A stretch of DNA of 17,105 bases, taken from NCBI GenBank assembly GCA_019240375.1, contig JAFAYN010000516.1:1-17105 (forward strand), in the 5' to 3' direction. Positions within the stretch are counted from its first letter, which is position 1; each line of letters starts with the position of its first letter. This document shows, in pieces, positions 7,372 through 13,317 of the stretch. A program made the translations under genes and the position numbers. Under the pieces are notes generated by a model. It was not told the DNA's origin, ran no database searches, and saw nothing but the letters and a program-made list of their open reading frames with translations. Origin of the DNA: Gemmatimonadota bacterium (lineage in GTDB: Bacteria > Gemmatimonadota > Gemmatimonadetes > Longimicrobiales > Longimicrobiaceae).

Positions 7372-7862
7372 CCCTCGTCCCCGACGGTGAGGTACAGCGC
7401 CTGGAAGCTCACCGACTCCATCACGAAGTCGTCCTCGGGCATGGCGTAGCTCCACCCCTCGATCTTGACCTCGTTGAGCGTCAGCGTGTTGCGAACGCCG
7501 GGGAAGGCGGGGTTCTCGGCCAGGAGGGTGATGTTGAAGGAGGGCTGCGCCCAGCTGTTCGCCGGCCGCCCGTCCGCCGCCTCGCCCAGGAGGAGCCGGA
7601 GCATGGCGCCGTTGACGTGCGCCCGCCCGATGGTCCCCCGGATGGTCACGTTGCCGGGGCGCAGCTCGGTGGCGTAGCGCTGCCCGATCTCGTGGTAGGG
7701 CTTCACGTCCGAGAACACCTCCACGCGGACGTTCTGCACCCGTCCCACGGTCAGCATCTCGAAGTCGGTGATGACGGCCTGGGCCTTCTCCCCCTCCGTC
7801 CCCTGCGTGGCGGACAGGGTGATCGAGCCGTCGGCCCCGGTGAACACTTTGCTGTTGGCCAT
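7368..7862 (-). CDS. Contractile-tail tube protein
   Basis: 164 residues. The protein forms the inner tube inside the sheath. Size, position right after the sheath gene and the mostly beta pattern fit tube proteins of the XkdM/gp19 type: an N-terminal MANSKVFTGADGSITLSA, central strands with VRVEVFSDVKPYHEIGQRYA and NVTIRGTIGRAHVNGAM, and a C-terminal helix-strand ending SVSFQALYLTVGDEG. Only one tube gene is visible, unlike classical Afp/PVC loci, which have two or more. It starts 10 bases after the sheath stop with a weak ribosome site (AGGCAAACGACC), so re-initiation from the sheath is likely. Its stop overlaps the chaperone start. Confidence 0.85.
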   Translation of the reverse strand: MANSKVFTGADGSITLSATQGTEGEKAQAVITDFEMLTVGRVQNVRVEVFSDVKPYHEIGQRYATELRPGNVTIRGTIGRAHVNGAMLRLLLGEAADGRPANSWAQPSFNITLLAENPAFPGVRNTLTLNEVKIEGWSYAMPEDDFVMESVSFQALYLTVGDEG

Positions 7863-7872
7863 GGTCGTTTGC

Positions 7873-8997
7873 CTATTCGAGGACGAGGGTCACGGCGATG
7901 AAGTCGATGCTGAACACCGGCTGCACGGTCGCGGTCACGCGCACCCGTCCGGCGATCTCGTCGGCCCGGGTCGCCACCACGTCCAGCTTGTAGGAGGTGA
8001 TGGCCTCGTCCTGCAGCATGGTGGTCAGGAAGCCGTCGATGGAGCCCTGGAGCGCGGCGCGCACCCGCTGGTTGTTGAGGCGCCCGATGAAGGGGTTGGC
8101 CGCCTTGCGGATCCCGGCCTTGGCGAAGTCGGTGATCCGCCGGGTGGTGATCTGCTTGAACGGACCGTCGTCCTTCATCTCGGTGGTGATCCCGCGCACC
8201 ACCCGCACCCCGCCGCGCTGCTCCAGCACCGTCACCCCGCCGGCGACGAGCTGCTTGACCTCGCCGTAGGAGAAGCGCCGGGTGACGGCCCCCACGCCGG
8301 GGAGGACCTTGTTGGTGGGGCTGGTCTGGGGAGACAGGGTGCTGAGGAGCCCCGCGAACGCCGCCGCGGTGTAGGTCCCGGGGAGGTCCACCGCGTCCTC
8401 GGCGATGGCGTCGTACGCCCGGATCCCCGGCGCCACCAGGACGATGCGGTCGTTCACCGCCACCTGGGCGTTGATAGCCGCCACGGTGGACGCGTCCGAT
8501 CCGACCACCGCCATCAGGTCGCGCCCGTTCCCCTCCGCCGTTTCCAGCACGCTCCCGAACACCGCCAGGGCGTCGGCGGTGGTGAGCTGCGGGGCCACCA
8601 GGATGTTGACGTCCTCCTTGATCAGCTCCTCGAACGCCGCGACGTAGGCCGCCTGCCCCGGCTGCCCCTCGTCCTTGGCCGGGGTGGCCGGGTCGTCCGT
8701 CCCCACCGGGAGGGCCCGGGCGAACACCGTCTTCGCCCCGTTGCGGTACAGGAGCTCGATGGCGCGGTTGAGGTTGAAGTCCCCCGCGCCGCCCGCGAAG
8801 GCGTCGTAGTCCCCGAACACGTCACGGGCGTACGCGTACTCGGAGATGATCCGGGTGTCCCCCGCGCCCGTCCGCGCGGTGCCCACGATCCCGATGTTCC
8901 CGGTGGAGATCGCTCCCCCGCTGATCAGCCCCTCGGCCGAGACACGGACGTAGGTGCCCGGGATGATCAGCTCCGAGAGTGTGAAGGTCTCGGCCAT
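7873..8997 (-). CDS. Tail sheath protein (short form, 374 aa)
   Basis: Contractile sheath subunit that would surround the tube and shorten on firing. The N-terminus has the typical arm and P-G-T/V-Y pattern (IIPGTYVRVSAEG, 11-23), then NIGIVGTA (34-41) and FNLNRAIELLYRNGAKTVFA (74-93). Residues about 115-255 fit the subtilisin-like sheath middle domain (NILVAPQLTT, DLMAVVGSDAS, NDRIVLVAPGIRAYD). Residues about 262-374 are the conserved C-terminal domain with the ITTRRITDF and NPFIGRLNNQRVRAALQGSI segments and a last strand FIAVTLVLE. At 374 residues it is near the minimal size and lacks the large surface insertions of phage T4 gp18. The start was chosen for the AGGAGG site at 9005-9010, 7 bases upstream of the ATG; an upstream in-frame start at 9060 is less likely. 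Confidence 0.93.
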   Translation of the reverse strand: MAETFTLSELIIPGTYVRVSAEGLISGGAISTGNIGIVGTARTGAGDTRIISEYAYARDVFGDYDAFAGGAGDFNLNRAIELLYRNGAKTVFARALPVGTDDPATPAKDEGQPGQAAYVAAFEELIKEDVNILVAPQLTTADALAVFGSVLETAEGNGRDLMAVVGSDASTVAAINAQVAVNDRIVLVAPGIRAYDAIAEDAVDLPGTYTAAAFAGLLSTLSPQTSPTNKVLPGVGAVTRRFSYGEVKQLVAGGVTVLEQRGGVRVVRGITTEMKDDGPFKQITTRRITDFAKAGIRKAANPFIGRLNNQRVRAALQGSIDGFLTTMLQDEAITSYKLDVVATRADEIAGRVRVTATVQPVFSIDFIAVTLVLE

Positions 8998-9004
8998 CGT
9001 GCAT

Positions 9005-9010
9005 CCTCCT
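9005..9010 (-). promoter_or_regulatory. Strong ribosome binding site of the sheath gene
   Basis: The minus strand reads AGGAGG with 7 bases to the ATG at 8997. It is the only perfect site in the operon, which fits the need for very many sheath copies, and it fixes the sheath start. Confidence 0.8.
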
Positions 9011-9063
9011 CTGGTTGTGAGTTGTCCTGCCCGCCACCCTTCGCCACGACCCCGGGGCACCGC

Positions 9064-10236
9064 TCAGGGGCGGACCAGGTCCACCCCGTAGAAGAACGCC
9101 TGGTCGCACGACCTGGACATCAGCCCCACCCGACCGGCGCCCGGGAGCGAAGCGTCCCGCCCCGTCAGCGCCTCCCCGCCGTCGATCCGTACCACGAACG
9201 TGTCGCCCTGCACCTGCAGCCGTACCTGGTGAACGGCCCCCACCGAAAAGCTCGCCGTGGTGACCAGCGCGGGGGTGCTCAGCGGGGCGAAGACCCCGGC
9301 CACCTTCCGCGCGAGGATGCGCGAGTTGCGCAGGCTGTCCATCAGGAAGAAGTAGAAGTTGTTCGGGTCCTGCCACCGGAACACCAGGCCGATCCCCCCG
9401 GCGGCCCCCGCCTCCATCCGCGCCGTGAGGGTGAAGTCCGCCACCGCCGGGAGGGAGGGGGTGGTCTTCAGCACCAGGTAGGTCCCGGGACGCAGCGCGG
9501 GGACCTTGGAGTCGCCGCCCATGATGGCCGAGCGCTGCTCGATCCGGTGCGCCGCCGCCGCCCACGACCACTGCGACGGCTTGCTCTTGGTGGTCAGCGG
9601 GTCGTCCACCACCTCGAAGCCCGCCAGCGACTGCGCGGTGAAGTCCCCCTGGAGGAGCGGCGGGGGGGGCGCGGGGGGAGCCGGCGGGGTGACCACCGGC
9701 GCGAGGCCCGGTCCGGGTGCGGGGCCGGGTGATGGAGCGGGGGCGGGCGCAGGTCCGGGAGCCGGCGCGGCGCCCGGGTCCCCGACGTTCAGCTGGAGCG
9801 GGATCGTCTGGATGATTCCCCCCGCTTCCGAGGGGCCCTTGAGGAACTCGTACAGGACGTCGAAGCCCACCTCGCGCCGGGCCCGTCCGTTGGCCGCGAC
9901 GGAGTCGGCGCCCAGCTCGCCCAGCGTCAGGCGCAGGACTCCCTGCCGGATCAGCGTGGCCCGGTCCACCCCCAGGAACGCCTGCGTCACGCCGGTGACC
10001 GCCGGCCCCAGCCCGTCCTCGTCCGCCGCCTTCACCGTGACCGACACCCTCGCCTGCAGCCGCCGTCCCACCACCTCGCCGGCGGGGTCGGCGCTCGGGG
10101 CGACCAGGCCCCCCAGCCCGGTGGGAGTGATGCGGACCGGGTTCACCATCAGGACCGGGCGCAGCGACAGGTCGGCGCTGGCGGGGAGGAGCCCGGTCAG
10201 CACGTCGGTCAGGCCCTGGATCACCTCGTCGTTCAT
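9064..10236 (-). CDS. Tail-terminator-like protein (Pvc16/DUF4255-like N-terminus) fused to a LamG-like domain
   Basis: 390 residues, first gene of the tail-like operon. Residues 1 to about 151 open with MNDEVIQGLTDVLTGLLPAS and alternate strands and helices (LQARVSVTVKA, REVGFDVLYEFLK, IIQTIPLQLN). This resembles the Afp16/Pvc16 N-terminal family that caps tail tubes. Residues about 152-196 are an Ala-Pro/Gly-Pro linker. Residues about 197-390 form a concanavalin/LamG-like jelly roll of the DUF1080 kind (GGIGLVFRWQDPNNFYFFLM, VRLQVQGDTFVVRIDGGEA, GRVGLMSRS, ending FFYGVDLVRP), which usually binds sugars. The start was chosen at the MNDEV methionine because sequence upstream in the same frame is low-quality and Arg/Pro rich. 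A GTG two codons earlier is possible and no strong ribosome site is seen. The family of the N-terminal part is a tentative call; the lectin-like part is firmer. Confidence 0.75.
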   Translation of the reverse strand: MNDEVIQGLTDVLTGLLPASADLSLRPVLMVNPVRITPTGLGGLVAPSADPAGEVVGRRLQARVSVTVKAADEDGLGPAVTGVTQAFLGVDRATLIRQGVLRLTLGELGADSVAANGRARREVGFDVLYEFLKGPSEAGGIIQTIPLQLNVGDPGAAPAPGPAPAPAPSPGPAPGPGLAPVVTPPAPPAPPPPLLQGDFTAQSLAGFEVVDDPLTTKSKPSQWSWAAAAHRIEQRSAIMGGDSKVPALRPGTYLVLKTTPSLPAVADFTLTARMEAGAAGGIGLVFRWQDPNNFYFFLMDSLRNSRILARKVAGVFAPLSTPALVTTASFSVGAVHQVRLQVQGDTFVVRIDGGEALTGRDASLPGAGRVGLMSRSCDQAFFYGVDLVRP

Positions 10237-10404
10237 CGTCACAGGGGCGTGGATGGGCGCGGAAAGGGCGAGCCTGTGCGGACGTCGAGGGGCGCGGGGA
10301 GAACGTTCGGACGCCTCGGTCCGCCCGGCGTTGCGGCGGGTCCACATCCTTCGGGGCACGGGCCGGGAACAGGCAATCGGGGTGCCCGACCTGTGTTCCT
10401 GGGC

Positions 10405-10427
10405 GGAACGGACGTGCAATCCGTTCC
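10405..10427. promoter_or_regulatory. Inverted repeat GGAACGGA-N7-TCCGTTCC, operator-like
   Basis: Perfect 8-base arms with a 7-base spacer. GGAAC or GTTCC occurs several more times within about 90 bases (near 10366, 10395, 10423 and 10442). Arms and spacing are typical of a dimeric regulator site. GGAAC also resembles the -35 element of ECF sigma factors, but I see no matching -10 at the right distance. Confidence 0.5.
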
Positions 10428-10488
10428 TGGGAAAAGGATTGGGAACGGGGCGGGAGTCACCTGTTTCGCGACGTGGGAGGCTTCAGGC

Positions 10489-10524
10489 GGGACATGTATG
10501 TCCCGGATGGGACATGATGTACCC
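10489..10524. promoter_or_regulatory. Two tandem 16-bp palindromes, operator-like
   Basis: Site 1 at 10489-10504 is GGGACATGTATGTCCC (7-base arms, 2-base centre, perfect). Site 2 at 10509-10524 is GGGACATGATGTACCC, the same left arm with a slightly altered right arm. The starts are exactly 20 bases apart, close to two helical turns, so two dimers could bind the same face. They lie 253-288 bases upstream of the operon's first codon. Confidence 0.6.
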
Positions 10525-10572
10525 GGAGGGTGTGGCTGCCGTGCCGGGGGGATGGGGAGGGACGCCACAAAA

Positions 10573-10612
10573 GCGAGCGGGGTGGAATCCCGTGGGACTC
10601 CACCCCGCTCGC
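10573..10612 (-). terminator. Rho-independent terminator of the 76-aa orphan gene
   Basis: Perfect 14-bp stem, arms 10573-10586 and 10599-10612, with a 12-base loop. On the minus strand it is followed directly by TTTT (10572-10569). It lies about 37 bases beyond the orphan stop and isolates that gene from the tail operon. Confidence 0.8.
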
Positions 10613-10649
10613 AGGCGACGGACGAATGGTACGGCGCGAAGGATCCCGG

Positions 10650-10880
10650 CTAGGGGTGTTCCTGCATCTGACAGACGAGGTTGATAGCTTCCTCCACCAG
10701 CTCGGGACTCAACCGCGGGTACAGGCTGCGGGCACGCTCCTCGATTTCGGCGCGCGTGGAGCCCGGACGCACCGCGGCGCGGATGCTCTGGACCCGGGAC
10801 TCACGGAGCAGGCGGGCCGTCTGCTCGGAGCGGCGCTGGCGGGCCGCCGCCATCTCGCTGGCCAGATCGATCGATGACAA
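10650..10880 (-). CDS. Small 76-aa helical protein of unknown function (TTG start)
   Basis: Not recognised. The protein is charged and helical: LASEMAAARQRRSEQTARLL, then SIRAAVRPGSTRAEIEERAR and a C-terminal SPELVEEAINLVCQ helix. No signal peptide or membrane segment is seen. The start is a TTG at 10880 because a GGAGG site (10886-10890) lies 5 bases upstream of it. Longer frames with ATG starts at 10991 or 10943 run through promoter-like sequence and lack a ribosome site. A TATCTT box at 10926-10921 could be its -10. It is a separate transcription unit with its own terminator, placed just before the tail operon. A link to that operon is possible but unproven. Confidence 0.6.
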   Translation of the reverse strand: MSSIDLASEMAAARQRRSEQTARLLRESRVQSIRAAVRPGSTRAEIEERARSLYPRLSPELVEEAINLVCQMQEHP

Positions 10881-10920
10881 TACAACCTCCGGGAAAAAGA
10901 AGCCTCGTTCCACCTGCCGA

Positions 10921-10926
10921 AAGATA
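10921..10926 (-). promoter_or_regulatory. Candidate -10 box (TATCTT) for the 76-aa gene
   Basis: The minus strand reads TATCTT about 40 bases upstream of the TTG start. The same hexamer serves as the -10 in the better-supported promoter before the M3 peptidase gene. The corresponding -35 region (GAGCGG) is poor. Confidence 0.3.
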
Positions 10927-11039
10927 ACACCTCGTCCCCTCATCCGCTCACCCCACCTGCGCCCGGCGTTCCCGGTTCTTGCATCCGCCACTTCCCGCGC
11001 GCCCGGTACGCGCCCGATCCACCCCCGTCACCAGAGCCG

Positions 11040-11651
11040 ATGGGAATGCCCGCACACAACGCAGACCTGCACGGGAACGCACCCGACACCTCGGCGACCG
11101 CGCTCGTCCTGGTGGACATGATCAACGACATGGAGTACGAGGGGGGCGACGCGCTGCTCGTCCACGCGCTCCCCGCCGCGGAGCGGATCGCCGCGCTCAA
11201 GGCCCGGGCCAAGGCCGCCGGAATCCCGGTGATCTACGCCAACGACAACTTCGGCCGGTGGCGCTCCGACTTCCGCGAGGTGGTCGAGCACTGCCTGCGC
11301 GACGGGGTCCGGGGCCAGCCGGTGGTGGAGGCGCTGCGCCCCGACGAGAGCGACTACTTCGTGCTGAAGCCCAAGCACTCGGCCTTCTTCGCCACGACGC
11401 TGGACACCCTGCTGCAGTACCTGGGAACCCGGCACCTCGTCCTGACCGGGATCGCGGGCGACACCTGCGTCCTTTTCACCGCCAGCGACGCGTACATGCG
11501 GGACCTGCACCTGCACGTCCCGGCAGACTGCACCGCCTCCATCTCGGCCGAGGAGAACGAGCGGGCGCTCGCCTACATGAAGCGGGTCCTGAACGCCGAC
11601 GTCACCCCTTCCACCGGGCTGGACGTGGAGCGGCTGGCGAGGCTGGAGTAG
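11040..11651 (+). CDS. Isochorismatase-family cysteine hydrolase
   Basis: 203 residues, cytoplasmic. The fold and catalytic triad of the isochorismatase/nicotinamidase superfamily are visible: Asp26 in ALVLVDMINDM, Lys110 in YFVLKPKHSAFF, and Cys143 in VLTGIAGDTCVLFTA, where IAG is the usual cis-peptide site before the nucleophile. These enzymes hydrolyse amides or vinyl ethers through a cysteine thioester. Substrates include isochorismate, nicotinamide, carbamoyl compounds and ureas; the sequence does not tell which. The metal-site pattern of true nicotinamidases is not obvious. The gene stands alone on the plus strand, divergent from the 76-aa gene. The ATG at 11040 is followed by a second ATG two codons later; neither has a strong ribosome site. 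Confidence 0.88.
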   Translation: MGMPAHNADLHGNAPDTSATALVLVDMINDMEYEGGDALLVHALPAAERIAALKARAKAAGIPVIYANDNFGRWRSDFREVVEHCLRDGVRGQPVVEALRPDESDYFVLKPKHSAFFATTLDTLLQYLGTRHLVLTGIAGDTCVLFTASDAYMRDLHLHVPADCTASISAEENERALAYMKRVLNADVTPSTGLDVERLARLE

Positions 11652-11666
11652 GGCGGGTGGCACGGC

Positions 11667-11689
11667 CCGTGCTCCGGGCCCGGGCACGG
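11667..11689 (+). terminator. Possible terminator hairpin after the cysteine hydrolase
   Basis: Outer arms CCGTGC (11667-11672) and GCACGG (11684-11689) enclose the palindrome CCGGGCCCGG (11674-11683). The hairpin is stable but has no T-run, so intrinsic termination is uncertain. Confidence 0.35.
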
Positions 11690-11724
11690 GGTGCGCAATT
11701 CACGATCGTGCAGGAGGATAGCCG

Positions 11725-12096
11725 ATGAGCCCAGCAAAGGGACGGCGGGACGGGTGGAGAACGGCGATGGTGGCGGGGGCGGTGGTCGCCACCTTCGCGG
11801 CCGCGCCGCTCCAGGCACAGAACGGCACGACCACGACGGGGGACACGATGGTCACCACGACCACCACCCAGCACCAGGAGGAGGAGCACCACTTTCCCTG
11901 GGGGCTCCTGGGGCTGCTCGGCCTGGCGGGGCTGCTGAAGCGGCCGAAGGAGCGCGAGGTGGTCACCCGGCCGGTGGAGCGCACCACGCGCCCCGCCGAG
12001 ATCCACGTGCGCCCCACCACGGACCCCGACGTGACCGACCGGACCGTCATCATGGACGATCCCCAGGACCCGTCGTCCGGCCGGACCCGCCCCTAG
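11725..12096 (+). CDS. Small exported WGxxG-type membrane-anchored protein
   Basis: 123 residues. The N-terminus is a signal peptide: basic MSPAKGRRDGWR, hydrophobic core about 14-28, and a cleavage site near LQAQ (about residue 32). A Thr-rich stretch (34-49) and an acidic His/Glu patch (50-57) precede a short Gly/Leu membrane segment WGLLGLLGLAGLLKRP (59-74), the hallmark of small bacterial WGxxGxxG proteins. The C-terminus is hydrophilic (repeated TRPVER, HVRPTTDPDV). No enzymatic function is known for such proteins; they are often found in envelope contexts. A clear AGGAGG site (11712-11717) lies 7 bases upstream of the ATG. No operon partner is evident, although the preceding gene lies only about 75 bases away on the same strand. 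Confidence 0.75.
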   Translation: MSPAKGRRDGWRTAMVAGAVVATFAAAPLQAQNGTTTTGDTMVTTTTTQHQEEEHHFPWGLLGLLGLAGLLKRPKEREVVTRPVERTTRPAEIHVRPTTDPDVTDRTVIMDDPQDPSSGRTRP

Positions 12097-12118
12097 AGGC
12101 AGGGCCGACGCCGTACCC

Positions 12119-12175
12119 CGGGAAGCGACATCGCTTCCCGACTCTCGGGGCTGCCGGCGAGTGCCGGCGGCCCCG
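12119..12175 (+). terminator. Two consecutive hairpins between the WGxxG gene and the flavin monooxygenase gene
   Basis: Hairpin 1 has arms CGGGAAGCGA (12119-12128) and TCGCTTCCCG (12131-12140), perfect, with a 2-base centre. Hairpin 2 has arms of 13 bases (12146-12158 and 12163-12175) with one G-T wobble and a GAGT loop. Neither has a T-run. They may act as transcription end or mRNA-stability elements. Confidence 0.45.
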
Positions 12176-12204
12176 ACGACGATTTCCCCTGATCGCGACG
12201 CAAC

Positions 12205-13209
12205 ATGGCGCTCCCCCTGTCCGTGCTCGACCTGGCCCCGATCGGCTCCGGCTCCACCGCCGCCGCGGCGCTCCGCAACTCGCTGGAGCTTGCCCGCCTG
12301 GCGGACCGGCTCGGCTACACCCGCTACTGGCTGGCCGAGCACCACGGGATGCCGAGCATCGCCAGCTCGTCGCCGGAGATCCTGATCGAGCGCACCGCCG
12401 CCGCGACCACGCACATCCGGGTGGGGTCGGGCGGGATCATGCTCCCCAACCATGCGCCGCTCCGGGTGGCGGAGCAGTTCCACACGCTGGAGGCGCTGCA
12501 CCCCGGGCGCATCGACCTGGGGATCGGCCGCGCGCCGGGGACCGACCCGGTGACCTCCAGCGCGCTGCGCCCCTTCGAGGCGGAGCGGTTCTCCGAGCAG
12601 CTGTCCGAGCTGCTGACGCTCTCGCGGGGCGGCTTTCCCGAGGGGCACCCCTTCCACGCCGTGCGCGTGGTCCCCTCCGACGTGGAGCTGCCCCCGGTCT
12701 GGCTGCTCGGCTCCAGCGGGGCGAGCGCGCGGCTGGCCGGGTCGCTGGGGACGGGGTACAGCTTCGCGCGGCACTTCAGCCACGCGCCGGCGGCGCCCCC
12801 GATCCGGGCGTACCGGGAAACCTTCCAGCCCTCGGCGCGGTTCCCGGAGCCGCACGTCATCCTGGGGGTGGCGGTGATCTGCGCCGAAACCGATGAACAG
12901 GCCGAGTACCTGGCCTCGTCGGTGGACCTGGTGTGGGTGCGGCTGCGGCGCGGCGAGTTCCACCCCATCCCCAGCCCCGAGGAGGCACGGGCCTACCCGT
13001 ACACCCCGCAGGACCGGGCGGTGGCGGAAAGCTACCGGGGGCTCCACTTCGTGGGGAGCCCGGCCACGGTCCGCGCGCAGGTCGAGGCGCTGGTGGACGA
13101 GACGGGCGCCGACGAGGTGATGGTGACCTCCACCATCCACGGGCACGCGGAGCGGCTGCGCTCGTACGAGCTCCTGGCGGAGGCGTTCGGGCTGGAGGGA
13201 GCGGGGTAG
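12205..13209 (+). CDS. Luciferase-like (LLM class) flavin-dependent oxidoreductase, group 1
   Basis: 334 residues, soluble. The sequence follows the group 1 bacterial-luciferase-like family (YhbW/MsnO8 type): start [20 protein letters not shown], then [20 protein letters not shown] (about 31-50), [20 protein letters not shown] (68-87), [29 protein letters not shown], and later [20 protein letters not shown]. These enzymes fold as a TIM barrel and use FMN or F420 with a partner reductase for oxygenation; the substrate is unknown here. The length is normal and the protein is complete, ending after the helical [13 protein letters not shown]. An in-frame TGA lies five codons upstream of the ATG, so the start cannot be further upstream. 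No clear ribosome site is present. It lies alone between hairpins and the M3 peptidase promoter. Confidence 0.9.
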   Translation: MALPLSVLDLAPIGSGSTAAAALRNSLELARLADRLGYTRYWLAEHHGMPSIASSSPEILIERTAAATTHIRVGSGGIMLPNHAPLRVAEQFHTLEALHPGRIDLGIGRAPGTDPVTSSALRPFEAERFSEQLSELLTLSRGGFPEGHPFHAVRVVPSDVELPPVWLLGSSGASARLAGSLGTGYSFARHFSHAPAAPPIRAYRETFQPSARFPEPHVILGVAVICAETDEQAEYLASSVDLVWVRLRRGEFHPIPSPEEARAYPYTPQDRAVAESYRGLHFVGSPATVRAQVEALVDETGADEVMVTSTIHGHAERLRSYELLAEAFGLEGAG

Positions 13210-13240
13210 GGCCTGGGCTCCACCCGCCGCGGGACCCGGC

Positions 13241-13270
13241 TTGCCCGGCCCGCGGCGGCGCTCCTATCTT
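13241..13270 (+). promoter_or_regulatory. Promoter of the M3 peptidase gene
   Basis: TTGCCC at 13241-13246 and TATCTT at 13265-13270, 18 bases apart. The predicted transcript start is near 13277, which gives a leader of about 40 bases. This is the best sigma-70-like pair in the window. It sits in the 108-base gap after the monooxygenase gene. Confidence 0.6.
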
Positions 13271-13317
13271 CCGTCACCCATCCGTTTGTTCCCCAACGTC
13301 CTGGGAAGAAGCCCCGC

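Larger units (their letters stand above)
10237..10572 (-). promoter_or_regulatory. Upstream control region of the tail-like operon
   Basis: Most of the 413-base gene-free stretch (10237-10649) between the operon and the 76-aa orphan gene. The orphan has its own terminator at 10573-10612, so the operon promoter must lie to the left of that. The region contains two tandem palindromes (10489-10524) and a GGAACGGA/TCCGTTCC inverted repeat (10405-10427). I could not find a convincing -35/-10 pair. No believable gene is present; open frames here are arginine/proline-rich shadows. Confidence 0.55.

Noticed and set aside
1..10236. Complete prophage
   Set aside because: No capsid, portal, terminase, lysis or integrase gene and no attachment site is visible. 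The locus is cut at the left edge, so this is a provisional rejection.
10239..10653. Short open frames on both strands in the control region
   Set aside because: They are Pro/Arg/Gly-rich, without ribosome sites, and overlap palindromes and a terminator.
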